DNA of 64,000 bases from an uncultured Christensenella sp. (GCA_910577995.1 CAJTND010000001.1:310001-374000), one strand, 5' to 3'. Numbered from the stretch's first letter, positions 50,217 through 58,963 are shown. The notes: generated from the sequence alone by a model not told the origin. A program made the numbers and translations.

Positions 50217-51094
50217 ATTTTAACTCCTTTGAATATTATAGGCGCAATGAGCGACGCCCACAGCGCCATGATGAAGTATCTTAAAAAGCAATAGAGCATC
50301 GGCATGCTCTCGGGCAGGAACAGCTTGAACAGCTGTTGCACCGCCACAGTCACGCCGCCGCCTATAACGACGCGCAATGCGTACTGCCACCACTTGCGGT
50401 TTTTCCGAACGTCGTAACCGACGTACCGCTTTTCTATAAAATAACCTATGTCGAAGGCGAGGAACGCGCCCATGCCCTTGAGAAGATCGGGCGAATCGCC
50501 GAGCTTGCCGAGTCCGCCCATCACTGCGAGCGTCACCGCGGACAGCGCGATAGCGACTATGCCGAACAGCTCCTCTTTCTCTTTGAACAGCGACAGCAGC
50601 GCATTGAAGGCTATCGCCGAGAACACGCCGACGGTCAGTCCGCCGAAAACGTCGGATAGATAGTGCTGTCCGAGGTACATGCGCGATACCATTACGAGCA
50701 GTGTCAGCATAACGCCTACTATCGGCACTATCTTATATCTTTTTCCGTATTTGACTGTAAGCACGCCCGATATCGACGAAATGCTCTCCGTATGCCCCGA
50801 CGGGAACGAATACGAGCTTTCCTTAGCTCCTATCGACCGAACCTGCTCGGGGTACGCGTCGAACGGGCGCGGACGCTTAAAGCCTATCTTCATGAAGTTA
50901 GTGACCGCAACGCCGAGTATGTACACGTTGAACAGCCTATAAGCGAAACGTTTGTCTATACACCAATACAGCGTCACGGCGACGATAAGGAAAAAAGTCT
51001 CCGTACCGAAAAACGAAAACACGTGGTTGACGCCGTCCGTAAATGCGTTTGACAGCATTTGCAGGCTTCGTATGATGTCGACTTCGAATCCCAA
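50213..51094 (-). CDS. PAP2-family membrane phosphatase
   Basis: The 293-residue membrane protein has the three PAP2 motifs: KIGFKRPRPF (about 71-80), YSFPSGHTES (about 94-103) and SRMYLGQHYLSDVFGG (about 137-152). Several transmembrane helices surround them. The active site faces outward, and such enzymes dephosphorylate phosphatidic acid, phosphatidylglycerol phosphate or undecaprenyl pyrophosphate. The C-terminal extension (about 180-293) adds more helices than the minimal family. It starts 1 nt after the NadD-YqeK-RsfS stop and overlaps the next gene by 4 bp. Confidence 0.9.
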   Translation of the reverse strand: MGFEVDIIRSLQMLSNAFTDGVNHVFSFFGTETFFLIVAVTLYWCIDKRFAYRLFNVYILGVAVTNFMKIGFKRPRPFDAYPEQVRSIGAKESSYSFPSGHTESISSISGVLTVKYGKRYKIVPIVGVMLTLLVMVSRMYLGQHYLSDVFGGLTVGVFSAIAFNALLSLFKEKEELFGIVAIALSAVTLAVMGGLGKLGDSPDLLKGMGAFLAFDIGYFIEKRYVGYDVRKNRKWWQYALRVVIGGGVTVAVQQLFKLFLPESMPMLYCFLRYFIMALWASLIAPIIFKGVKI

Positions 51095-51095
51095 A

Positions 51096-52721
51096 TCAGT
51101 CTCCGTAGCGCTTGATATTACCGCCGTCAGCCCACAAACGCTCGATGTTGTAGAACTCGCGGGTCTGATCGGTGAATATATGGACTATGACCGAGCCGTA
51201 ATCGAGCGCGATCCATTCCCTGTCGGTATCGCGCTTTGACGGGTCGAGCCCGAACTTTTTGGTGAGCACGTCCTCGACGTAGTTGGCAAGCGCGCGGACC
51301 GCCGTCGATGACGTAGCCGACGCTATGACGAAGTGATCGGCGATGATCGTCTTGCCGCCGAGGTCAATAACGTCGATATCGTGCGCCTTGTGGAGGTCGA
51401 GCTCCTTTGCCGCCGCCTCCGCTACCGACCGGGCAAAATCAGCGTCGTGATCGAGGTGCGTCGGTCTTTTGGCAACGGGCTTGCGCTCCTCCGTTTTTTC
51501 TTTATCCGCCGAAGCGCGGCTAACGACGGAGCTAACGGGCTCGGAAGCCTTTGCGACGGGCTTTCGCGGCGCTCTCTCGGGCGCGGCGGGAAACTCAACG
51601 CCGTCGCAAAGCGCCTCGTAGTACGTTTTTGCACGCTCGGACATTTCGCAAGGTAGCGTATCGCGCAGCTCGTCCACCCTTTTGAGCATGTACAGCATGG
51701 CGAGCCGCCTGTCGTAGCCGCAAAGATATCTTATATAATTGACGCCGTCGTAGTTCCTGCCGCGTTCGGTCTTGTCTGCAAGGAACACCGCCTCGTCAAG
51801 CGCCGTCATCTTGTCGTCGCCCGTAGAGTGGACGTATATCGCGTGCGCTATCTCGTCCGAAACACCGAACTCGGTCTCTGCGATATACGCGCCGATTGCC
51901 GAATGAGCGGTCGGCTCGGGAAAGCCCGAAAGATCGAGCTTGTCCTTATACTCGTCTACATCCGTCGACTTGGCTATATCGTGGAGCAGGCATGCGACGA
52001 CGCAATCATGCACCGAACAGCCGAACAGCTTCGCAAGCTCCGCGCCCTTGACCGCCACGCCGTATGTGTGGTCTATGCGTTTGTCTTTAAGACCGTGGGC
52101 GTACAGCGCGTCGACATACGCGCCGTAAGGATCGAACAGTCCGTTCTTGTCGGCGTATTCTTTGACCGCGCTCGGCATGTATTTATTGGGCTTGCCGAAC
52201 GCCGTATCGAGCTTTATCTCCGTCGACGAAACGTCCAGCCCGACGAACTTCGCGACCTTGATCTTTATTTTTAGCTTTTTGAGCACGGCGAGCGTTTCGG
52301 GATCGACGTCGTAACGCGGACGCGGCACGACGAGAAAATCGACGAGCGTTTTCAGCCTGTCTATATCGTGCCACTCGATCAGCCGACCGAGTTCCTCGCT
52401 GCCGATGACCCAGGTCAGGCGCGACGGCTTATACTTTTTGGCGAGGTATGCCGCGGTATCGACGGAATAACTGACGCCGCCCTTTTTTATCTCGCGCGCG
52501 AGCACTTCCGTCTTTTCGGAAGCGAACGCCTTTTTGCACAGTTTGAGCCGCGCCGCCGCGTCGTCCGCGCCCTCCGCCTTGAACGGCGAGATAAACGACG
52601 GAACGACTATCACCCTGTCGAACGTACGTTCGAGGTTCTTGACTATATCGATATGCCCGTAGTGCGGCGGATCGAAGCTGCCGCCGAAAACGGCTGTCTT
52701 TTGTTGTTTTTCAGCTTTCAT
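51096..52721 (-). CDS. Triple fusion NadD - YqeK HD hydrolase - RsfS
   Basis: This is a 541-residue protein of three complete modules. Residues 1-196: nicotinate-nucleotide adenylyltransferase (GGSFDPPHYGH at 13-23, WVIGSEEL at 104-111, DVSSTEIK at 163-170), making NaAD for NAD synthesis. Residues 197-375: YqeK-type HD phosphohydrolase (His218, His247-Asp248 in LLHDIAK, HS at 273, His298), which cleaves Ap4A. After a charged linker (376-424), residues 425-541 are ribosomal silencing factor RsfS (ADHFVIASA, WIALDYGSVIVHIF, FYNIERLW), which binds L14 and blocks subunit joining. In most Firmicutes these are three adjacent genes. It overlaps obgE by 11 bp. Confidence 0.95.
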   Translation of the reverse strand: MKAEKQQKTAVFGGSFDPPHYGHIDIVKNLERTFDRVIVVPSFISPFKAEGADDAAARLKLCKKAFASEKTEVLAREIKKGGVSYSVDTAAYLAKKYKPSRLTWVIGSEELGRLIEWHDIDRLKTLVDFLVVPRPRYDVDPETLAVLKKLKIKIKVAKFVGLDVSSTEIKLDTAFGKPNKYMPSAVKEYADKNGLFDPYGAYVDALYAHGLKDKRIDHTYGVAVKGAELAKLFGCSVHDCVVACLLHDIAKSTDVDEYKDKLDLSGFPEPTAHSAIGAYIAETEFGVSDEIAHAIYVHSTGDDKMTALDEAVFLADKTERGRNYDGVNYIRYLCGYDRRLAMLYMLKRVDELRDTLPCEMSERAKTYYEALCDGVEFPAAPERAPRKPVAKASEPVSSVVSRASADKEKTEERKPVAKRPTHLDHDADFARSVAEAAAKELDLHKAHDIDVIDLGGKTIIADHFVIASATSSTAVRALANYVEDVLTKKFGLDPSKRDTDREWIALDYGSVIVHIFTDQTREFYNIERLWADGGNIKRYGD

Positions 52722-53967
52722 ATTTGAACTCCGTATCGAGTATTCGGACGGTGTCGCCGTCCTTTATACCCGCGTTTTTAAGCGCTTTGGTAACGCCGCC
52801 GTCGTCCAGCCTGCGTTGGAAATACGCAAAACTGTCGCGGTCCTCCAAGACCACTGTGCGCGCGAGGCGTTCTATCAGCTCGCCGCTCAGCACGAACGCG
52901 CCGTCGTCGGCGCGCGTCACCGCGAACGAGTTCGGGTCGGCGTCGACGTAGCGGAACGGCTCGAACTCCATAGGGCGCTGCGGCGGCAGTGTCGCGAGCT
53001 TAGCGGCGACGGCGCGCATCAGCTCTTTTATGCCCGCGTGCGTAACGCCGCTTATCTCGTATATCTCGCCCTTTATTTGGGCGCGGAACTTCTTTACGGC
53101 GTCCTTGTCGGCGCAGTCGGTCTTGTTGAGCGCGACGATCTGCGGCACGTCCGCAAGCTCTTTGTTGTACTTGTAAAGCTCGTCGTTGACGGTGTTATAG
53201 TCGTATACGGGATCGCGCCCGTCCGTCGACGCTACGTCCACGACATGGACGATGAGCCTTGTCCTGTCTATATGGCGCAGGAAGTGATGCCCGAGCCCCG
53301 CGCCGTCCGCCGCGCCCTCGATAAGCCCCGGTATGTCCGCGACGGTAAACGAAAAGTCGTCTACGGCGCATACGCCGAGATTGGGCGAAAGCGTCGTAAA
53401 CGGATAGTTGGCTATCTTCGGGTCGGCGCGCGTCAGCACCGACAGCAACGTGGATTTGCCCGCATTGGGAAACCCGACAAGCCCTACGTCGGCTATTGTC
53501 TTTAATTCGAGCACGACCGCATGCTCGCGCGTCGGTTCGCCCTTTTGCGAGAATGCGGGGGCTTGGCGGCGCGACGACTTGAATCTGGCGTTGCCCTTGC
53601 CGCCGATACCGCCGCGGAGCACCGTTACGCTGTCGCTCGGGTCGAACAGGTCGGCAATGATGCCACCGGTCTCCGCGTCGCGCACGACCGTGCCGCGCGG
53701 CACTTTGAGCACGAGGTCAGCGCCGTTCTTGCCGTGGCGGTTCTTGCCCGAGCCGGCGCTCCCCGCTTCCGCGCGGTAGTGCTTGCCGAAACGGAACTCC
53801 GAGAGCGATGCGAGATTGTCGCCGACGGCTATCACTACATTGCCGCCGTTGCCGCCGTCGCCGCCGTCGGGCCCGCCGTTGGGCACGTATTTCTCGGTAT
53901 AAAACGACGTACAGCCGTCGCCGCCGTCGCCTGCTTTTATATATATCTTTGCTCTGTCTATAAACAT
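52711..53967 (-). CDS. obgE: GTPase Obg/CgtA
   Basis: The 418-residue product begins with the glycine-rich Obg domain (about 1-158: GGDGGDGGNGGNVVI, AGSGKNRHGKNGADL). The G domain follows, with G1 GFPNAGKSTLL (about 165-175), G3 DIPGLIEGA and G4 NKTD. An OCT domain ends the protein (about 340-418). It is an essential GTPase of 50S assembly and stress signalling. Position before nadD-yqeK-rsfS is conserved in Firmicutes; here it lies between nth and the fused gene. Confidence 0.98.
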   Translation of the reverse strand: MFIDRAKIYIKAGDGGDGCTSFYTEKYVPNGGPDGGDGGNGGNVVIAVGDNLASLSEFRFGKHYRAEAGSAGSGKNRHGKNGADLVLKVPRGTVVRDAETGGIIADLFDPSDSVTVLRGGIGGKGNARFKSSRRQAPAFSQKGEPTREHAVVLELKTIADVGLVGFPNAGKSTLLSVLTRADPKIANYPFTTLSPNLGVCAVDDFSFTVADIPGLIEGAADGAGLGHHFLRHIDRTRLIVHVVDVASTDGRDPVYDYNTVNDELYKYNKELADVPQIVALNKTDCADKDAVKKFRAQIKGEIYEISGVTHAGIKELMRAVAAKLATLPPQRPMEFEPFRYVDADPNSFAVTRADDGAFVLSGELIERLARTVVLEDRDSFAYFQRRLDDGGVTKALKNAGIKDGDTVRILDTEFKYES

Positions 53968-53982
53968 TGCGTCACGTCCTCT

Positions 53983-54621
53983 CTATGTACGGCTCACGTT
54001 CGCGCCGTCATACGTATAAGCCGACGGGCACACTTCGCCGAGCACGCACTCGCCGCATTCGGGATTGCGAGCGTGACAGCACGCTCTGCCGTGGCGTATC
54101 AGCAGGAAATGCGCGTCGCGGTAGTCCTCGGGCTCGAAGCGCGCGCAAAGATCTTTTTCCACGTCGTCGGGCGTTTTTCCGTTAGACAATCCGAGGCGGT
54201 GCGACACGCGGAACACGTGCGTATCCACCGCTATCGCCGGCAAGCCGAACGCCACGCTCAGCATGACGTTGGCAGTCTTGCGCCCGACGCCGGGCAACGT
54301 CAACAGCTCGTCCATCGTCTTAGGCACTTCGCCGCCGAACCGTTCGGTCAGCTCGCGACAGCACGCCTTGATATTGGCGGCTTTGTTCTTGTACAGACCG
54401 CAGGACTTGATAAGCTGCTCGAGCTCGCCTATATCCAGCCGACAAAAATCCTCCGGCGTCGCCGCCGCCGCGAAAAGCTTTTTCGTGACGATATTGACGC
54501 GCTTGTCCGTGCACTGCGCGCTGAGGATAACGGAGATCAACAGCTCGAACGCATTGCCGTATTCCAATTCGCACGTCGCGTCGGGGTATATCTCCGATAA
54601 GTCTTTAAGAAGTTTGTCCAT
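53983..54621 (-). CDS. nth: Endonuclease III (DNA glycosylase/AP lyase)
   Basis: This is 212 residues from ATG 54621. The helix-hairpin-helix is LPGVGRKTANVML, the catalytic aspartate region is AVDTHVFRVSHRLGL, and the C-terminal cysteines of the 4Fe-4S cluster lie in CCHARNPECGECVLGEVC. It removes oxidised pyrimidines and nicks AP sites. An ATG six codons upstream overlaps the -10 box of the promoter and cannot be the main start. The chosen ATG lies 8 nt after the -10 box. It heads the 10-gene operon reaching to 45022. Confidence 0.97.
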   Translation of the reverse strand: MDKLLKDLSEIYPDATCELEYGNAFELLISVILSAQCTDKRVNIVTKKLFAAAATPEDFCRLDIGELEQLIKSCGLYKNKAANIKACCRELTERFGGEVPKTMDELLTLPGVGRKTANVMLSVAFGLPAIAVDTHVFRVSHRLGLSNGKTPDDVEKDLCARFEPEDYRDAHFLLIRHGRACCHARNPECGECVLGEVCPSAYTYDGANVSRT

Positions 54622-54629
54622 ACCGTGAT

Positions 54630-54658
54630 ATTTTAACATATTACGGCGTAAATGTAAA
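54630..54658 (-). promoter_or_regulatory. Promoter of the nth-obgE operon, nearly leaderless
   Basis: TTTACA (54653-54658), a 17-bp spacer and TAAAAT (54630-54635). The nth ATG (54619-54621) follows 8 nt after the -10 box, so the leader would be 0-2 nt. No ribosome site is present. Confidence 0.7.
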
Positions 54659-54667
54659 TTATTTTAG

Positions 54668-54919
54668 TCAATTCTCCGTACTATAAATTGTTTTATATCC
54701 GTTTTGGTCGAGCGAGAATATCGCGCGAAGCGACGAATAATACCCGCGGTTGAGCACGCCGCGGCACAGTTCGTAGTCGTCGCACTTGACGCCCAGCCCA
54801 CAGCCGTGACTGCCCGTCTGCGGCGAGTTGACGAGCGACGCTCTGCCGCCGCTCGTGTTTACCGCGTCCAAAAACCTCATTGCACCGTTGCGCGACGAAA
54901 ACGAAAATACGTATTTCAT
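54668..54919 (-). CDS. DUF3343 protein (putative Se/S carrier-like)
   Basis: The 83-residue protein starts MKYVFSFSSRNGAMRFLDAV. GSHGCGLGVKC (about 37-47) matches the conserved cysteine-glycine motif of DUF3343, and YKTIYS lies near the end. This family is widespread in Clostridia beside cysteine-desulfurase-like proteins and has been linked to selenium or sulfur transfer; its role is not settled. It diverges from exactly such a gene at 55010. GAGGA lies about 12 nt upstream of the ATG. Confidence 0.8.
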   Translation of the reverse strand: MKYVFSFSSRNGAMRFLDAVNTSGGRASLVNSPQTGSHGCGLGVKCDDYELCRGVLNRGYYSSLRAIFSLDQNGYKTIYSTEN

Positions 54920-55009
54920 ACCCTATAATTTCCTCTTTTCTGTTCTAAACCGTCAAAATTCGCATTTACTGATATTAACGGTCTTATTCCGTTATATGTT
55001 ATCGGAGCT

Positions 55010-56137
55010 ATGTCTGCCATGATTTATTTCGACAATGCCGCAACTACTATGATCAAGCCCGAGTGCGTTATCAAGTCAAACTCTTACGCGCTCGAAAACC
55101 TCTGCGCCAACTCGGGGCGCGGCAGTCATTCCGCCGCCGTCAAAGCCGCGTCGATAGTCTACAACGCGCGGAAAGCCGTACAAAACCTCGTCGGCGGCGA
55201 CGACGTTATTTTCGGGCTGAACTGTACCGACGCGCTCAACACCGTTATATTCGGCACGGCGCGGCGCGGACACGTAGTGACCACGGTCTACGAGCATAAC
55301 AGCGTACTGCGTCCGCTGTACGAGCTCAGCAGGCGCGGCTTGATACGCTTTACCGCCGTCGCGCCGGACGCGCACGGCGTTATCGACCCTGCCGAGATAG
55401 AACGCGCGATCCGTCCCGATACGTACATGATAATAGTCAACAACGCATCCAACGTGACAGGCGCGGTCGCGCCTATAACGCAGATAGGCGGCATAGCCAA
55501 AAAACACGGACTGCTATACCTCGTCGACGGCGCGCAGACCGTCGGCTACGTTGATATCGACATGAAGCAGTCTAATATCGATTATCTTTGTTTTTCACCG
55601 CATAAGGGCTTGCACGGCGTGCAGGGCGTAGGGTGTCTTTGCATGCGCGCGGGCGCGCCGCTCTCGCCTTTCAAGTTCGGCGGCACCGGCACTGCGTCTA
55701 ACACGATGGCACAGCCCGACGACGTGCCCGAGGGGTTCGAGTGCGGAACACTGCCCGTACACTCAATATACTCGCTGATAACCGCGATCAATTATTACGA
55801 AAAAATGCCGCTCGGGCAGAAACGCAACCTCGCCGAATGCGGAAACGCACTGCGCAGCGGCTTGTCCGAAATAAAAGGCGTCAAGCTGTACGGGAAGTAC
55901 AGCCTTTTGCCAAACGTCGTGTGCTTCAACCTCGACAGCATGCCCGCCGCCGCCGTCGGAGATATCCTCAACGAACAGTACGACGTCGCCGTGCGTTGCG
56001 GACTGCACTGCGCGCCGTTATGCCATAAATACCTCGGCACGACGGAAACGGGCGCGGTGCGCGCGTCGCTTTCCTATCACAACACTATGAGCGAGGTCGA
56101 ATTTTTCCTCAAAGCGATAAACGAAATAGCGAAGTAG
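55010..56137 (+). CDS. Aminotransferase class V, cysteine desulfurase family
   Basis: The 375-residue PLP enzyme is of the NifS/CsdA fold. IYFDNAATT is the N-terminal motif, VNNASNVTGA is conserved, the PLP lysine is in FSPHKGLHGVQG (about residue 197) and the catalytic cysteine loop is AVRCGLHCAP. The short form with RCGLHC fits the subgroup usually found next to DUF3343. It would release sulfur or selenium from (seleno)cysteine to an acceptor, plausibly the neighbour. Two ATGs (55010, 55019) are possible. GGAG is 2 nt from the first and 11 nt from the second, so the start is uncertain. Confidence 0.88.
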   Translation: MSAMIYFDNAATTMIKPECVIKSNSYALENLCANSGRGSHSAAVKAASIVYNARKAVQNLVGGDDVIFGLNCTDALNTVIFGTARRGHVVTTVYEHNSVLRPLYELSRRGLIRFTAVAPDAHGVIDPAEIERAIRPDTYMIIVNNASNVTGAVAPITQIGGIAKKHGLLYLVDGAQTVGYVDIDMKQSNIDYLCFSPHKGLHGVQGVGCLCMRAGAPLSPFKFGGTGTASNTMAQPDDVPEGFECGTLPVHSIYSLITAINYYEKMPLGQKRNLAECGNALRSGLSEIKGVKLYGKYSLLPNVVCFNLDSMPAAAVGDILNEQYDVAVRCGLHCAPLCHKYLGTTETGAVRASLSYHNTMSEVEFFLKAINEIAK

Positions 56138-56138
56138 C

Positions 56139-56402
56139 TCAGCCCTTTACCATGCGTATCAATTCGGCGAGCCGCTTGCGCTGATCCTCGTCGAGATTGG
56201 GCGACACGAACGCGGCAAAGTCGTCGAGCTCGGCGGCATCGAAGCTTCCGCTGTTCTTCGCCGACGCGACGGACTTCATCAGCTCGCCCATCAGCTCGTT
56301 CTCGTTCATGCCGGAATATTTAGCCGCCGCCTCGTCGACGCTTTTTGCCGACGCTTCGACGGGACGCCGAGCGTCCGCTTTGTAATCCTTTAACCGTCGC
56401 AT
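56139..56402 (-). CDS. Small conserved-looking protein of unknown function
   Basis: The 87-residue product has no signal or membrane segment. It is helical and charged, with a basic N-terminus (about 1-20), NENELMGELMKSV in the middle and LDEDQRKRLAELIRMVKG at the end. GGGAGG lies about 10 nt upstream of the ATG and TATAAT about 20 nt upstream, so expression is plausible. It converges with the desulfurase gene 1 bp away and diverges from the small gene at 56476. I do not recognise a family. Confidence 0.55.
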   Translation of the reverse strand: MRRLKDYKADARRPVEASAKSVDEAAAKYSGMNENELMGELMKSVASAKNSGSFDAAELDDFAAFVSPNLDEDQRKRLAELIRMVKG

Positions 56403-56475
56403 TTATGTATCCTCCCGTCATACATTATATTCCGACGCGAATACAATAGTGCGTAAATACAAGACGAGGTGAATC

Positions 56476-56709
56476 ATGGACTTATCGCAAATGCTCCCCC
56501 TGCTCTTAAAAGGCAAGCTCGGAGAAAAAGAACAAGCGCTGCTTCGCGCGACGCAGACCCAAGACCCCGCCGCGCTCACCACACTGCTGACGCAAATGTA
56601 CGCGTCGCAACCGCCGCAAAACGCGGACGTATTCGCCACATTCAAAAAGATCATACCTGCGGAGACCTTGGGCATGATCATCAAATACTTCGACACGCGC
56701 AAGGCTTAG
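56476..56709 (+). CDS. Small helical protein of unknown function
   Basis: The 77-residue product is predicted mostly alpha-helical, with two Leu/Met-rich helices (MDLSQMLPLLLKG and FKKIIPAETLGMIIKYF) around a Gln/Ala-rich middle. There is no signal peptide. GAGGTGAATC directly precedes the ATG, and a TACAAT lies about 28 nt upstream. It diverges from the 87-residue gene by 73 bp; the pair may form a small functional unit. No family recognised. Confidence 0.55.
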   Translation: MDLSQMLPLLLKGKLGEKEQALLRATQTQDPAALTTLLTQMYASQPPQNADVFATFKKIIPAETLGMIIKYFDTRKA

Positions 56710-56728
56710 TCTGCCCTAAGATTCCGCG

Positions 56729-57661
56729 CTAAATCAACTTGGATATCATGTACGCGATGCGGAATGTCATCGCGTCGTTGAAGTTGCGTATATTAAGTCC
56801 CGTTATACGCTCTATTTTGTCGAGCCTGTAAATGAGCGTATTGCGGTGCACGTACATACTTCGGCTCGCCTCGGAAATGTTGAGCGAGTGTTTTATAAAC
56901 GCGTCCGCGGCGGTCATCAGCTCTTCGTCGGCGAGCACCTCGCGGTAGTTTTTGTCAAGCACGGTCTTGATATACTTTTCCGTTTCCGACTGCGGCAGTT
57001 CGGACAGTATGCGCACGAGCGCGTATTCCTTGTGCGAATAGACGCTGTTTTTCGGGTCGAACTCTGCGCCGCTTACGAGCGCCGACCGCGCATACGAATA
57101 GTACAGCGGCAGTTCCGACACGCCGTGCGCGACGCCGCCGACGCCTATCTTGATGTCCGCGTCTATCTCCTCGGTCATGTTTTCGCGGAGCACCGCCGCG
57201 AGCTCGCCAGCCGATTGATAATCGCAGTCGCTGTCGACGAGCTTGCAAAACGCAGTCACACCGTCGCCCATATCGGCGTACATATCCTTTACCGTCGCCA
57301 TTGCCGCGATGTATTCGAGCGCCTGTCTGTGCCGCGCCGCGCCGTAGATAGCGAATACGTAATGATCCGCCTTGCCGACGCGCACGCCCGGCGGAAGCTC
57401 GCCGCCGCACAGGAACGCGCGCACGGGATCGACCGCGGACTTGCCCATCGCGCCCGTAAGATACTCGCGCGCGAGCGCCGCCGTTATGCGCGCGCCCTCG
57501 CCCGTACCGTCTATGGAGAACAGAACGTGCTCGCCGCCCGACGATACGGTAAAATACGTCCTCTGCGTATCGTCGGTCGGTTTAGCGCCGTCCGGCTCGA
57601 CGCGGGCGCGAAGCCCCGTCGCCGCAAACAGTTTTTCCAGCGCCGCCGCGATGTTTTCCAT
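56729..57661 (-). CDS. PucR/CdaR-type transcriptional regulator
   Basis: The 310-residue product has a central GGDEF-like CdaR region (about 120-230) and a C-terminal helix-turn-helix of the PucR type (about 250-305: DAFIKHSLNISEASRSMYVHRNTLIYRLDKIERITGLNIR split across two helices). This HTH is placed at the C-terminus, as in sugar-diacid and purine regulators. The ATG overlaps the metY stop by 1 nt, so it may regulate its own operon or sulfur amino-acid synthesis. The effector is unknown. Confidence 0.88.
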   Translation of the reverse strand: MENIAAALEKLFAATGLRARVEPDGAKPTDDTQRTYFTVSSGGEHVLFSIDGTGEGARITAALAREYLTGAMGKSAVDPVRAFLCGGELPPGVRVGKADHYVFAIYGAARHRQALEYIAAMATVKDMYADMGDGVTAFCKLVDSDCDYQSAGELAAVLRENMTEEIDADIKIGVGGVAHGVSELPLYYSYARSALVSGAEFDPKNSVYSHKEYALVRILSELPQSETEKYIKTVLDKNYREVLADEELMTAADAFIKHSLNISEASRSMYVHRNTLIYRLDKIERITGLNIRNFNDAMTFRIAYMISKLI

Positions 57662-58932
57662 CAGCGTTTACCCGCCGCGGCGAACGCGCCGTCTATATCG
57701 GCTATTATATCGTCGGCATTCTCGAGCCCGACGCTCAGTCTAATAAGCGACGGCGATATGCCGGCCGCCGTGAGATCCGCGTCGGAGAGCTGACGGTGCG
57801 TGCTCGACGCGGGATGCAACGCGCACGAACGCAGGTCGGCTACGTGCACGAGCAACGACACGAGTTTGAGCGAGTTCATGAACTTGACGCACTTTTCGCG
57901 GCTCTCGAGCTCGAACGATATAACGCCGCTGCCCTTGCCGCCGAGGTACTTGACCGCTTTTTCGTACTCCGCGTCGCCTTTGAGCATGGGGTACTGTATG
58001 GTCTTCACTTCCTTGCGCGACTTCAAATATTCCGCCACTTTAAGCGCGTTGGCGCAATGTCGCTCCATGCGCACGGACAGCGTTTCCATGCCGAGGTTGG
58101 TCAGCCACGCGTTGAACGGCGAGATCTGCGCGCCCATGTCGCGCATCAACTGCACGCGCGCCTTGGTTATGAACGCGGCGTTGCCGCAGTCCTTGGAATA
58201 CACGAGCCCGTGATAGCTCTCGTCGGGCTTGGTAAAGCCGTCGAACCTGCCGCTTTTCGCATAGTCGAACCTGCCGCCGTCGACGATGAATCCGCCTACG
58301 GACACGTCGTGTCCGTCGAGGTACTTGGTCGAGCTGTGTATAACTACGTCCGCGCCGTACTCTATCGGACGGCAGAGCATGGGCGTCGCAAACGTCGAGT
58401 CTATAAGAAGCGGCACGCCGTGTTTATGCGCTATCGCCGCTATGCGTTCTATATCCGCTATCTTGAGCGCGGGATTGGCGAGCGTTTCGCAGAACACCGC
58501 TTTCGTATTCGGCTTGATCGCATTTTCCACTGCGGCGAAGTCGCAGATATCCGCGAAGGTAAAATCTATGCCCAGCCTGCGGAGCGTGACGTTGAACAGG
58601 TTGAACGTTCCGCCGTATATAGCCGATGCGGAAACTATATGATCGCCGCTCGATGCGAGATTGAGCACCGAAAGCATGCTCGCCGCCTGACCGGACGACG
58701 TCATCATCGCGCCGACGCCGCCCTCGAGCGCGGCTATCTTGCCTTCCGCCGCGGCAATAGTCGGGTTGCCGAGCCGCGTATAGAAAAATCCGTTGTCTTT
58801 AAGGTCGAAAAGGTCGCCGACCTGTTCCGTCGTGTCGTAACGGAACGCCGTACTCATCGCGATAGGCAGTACGCGCGGCTCGCCGTTTTTGGGATAGTAT
58901 CCCTCGTGTATGCACTGTGTTTCTTTTTTCAT
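57661..58932 (-). CDS. metY: O-acetylhomoserine (thiol)-lyase / Cys-Met PLP enzyme
   Basis: The 423-residue length fits O-acetylhomoserine sulfhydrylase. The PLP lysine is in HSSTKYLDGHD (about 204-214) and SSGQAASMLSVLNLA is the substrate-loop region. ALHPASSTHRQL and SLIRLSVGLEN are C-terminal family blocks. It makes homocysteine from O-acetylhomoserine and sulfide, or methionine with methanethiol. Cystathionine gamma-synthase is less likely given the length and inserts. AAAGGA lies about 12 nt upstream. It follows yigZ by 31 bp in the same operon. Confidence 0.93.
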   Translation of the reverse strand: MKKETQCIHEGYYPKNGEPRVLPIAMSTAFRYDTTEQVGDLFDLKDNGFFYTRLGNPTIAAAEGKIAALEGGVGAMMTSSGQAASMLSVLNLASSGDHIVSASAIYGGTFNLFNVTLRRLGIDFTFADICDFAAVENAIKPNTKAVFCETLANPALKIADIERIAAIAHKHGVPLLIDSTFATPMLCRPIEYGADVVIHSSTKYLDGHDVSVGGFIVDGGRFDYAKSGRFDGFTKPDESYHGLVYSKDCGNAAFITKARVQLMRDMGAQISPFNAWLTNLGMETLSVRMERHCANALKVAEYLKSRKEVKTIQYPMLKGDAEYEKAVKYLGGKGSGVISFELESREKCVKFMNSLKLVSLLVHVADLRSCALHPASSTHRQLSDADLTAAGISPSLIRLSVGLENADDIIADIDGAFAAAGKR

Positions 58933-58963
58933 GATGACCGTCCTTTGCCGCCACGCGACGTGC

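Noticed and set aside
50217..51094. FMN riboswitch before the RibU-like gene
   Set aside because: The upstream DNA is the PAP2 coding sequence and overlaps the gene start; no RFN element is possible there.
56700..56728. CTTAG/CTAAG pair as a terminator between convergent genes
   Set aside because: Only 5 bp of stem and no T-tract on either strand.
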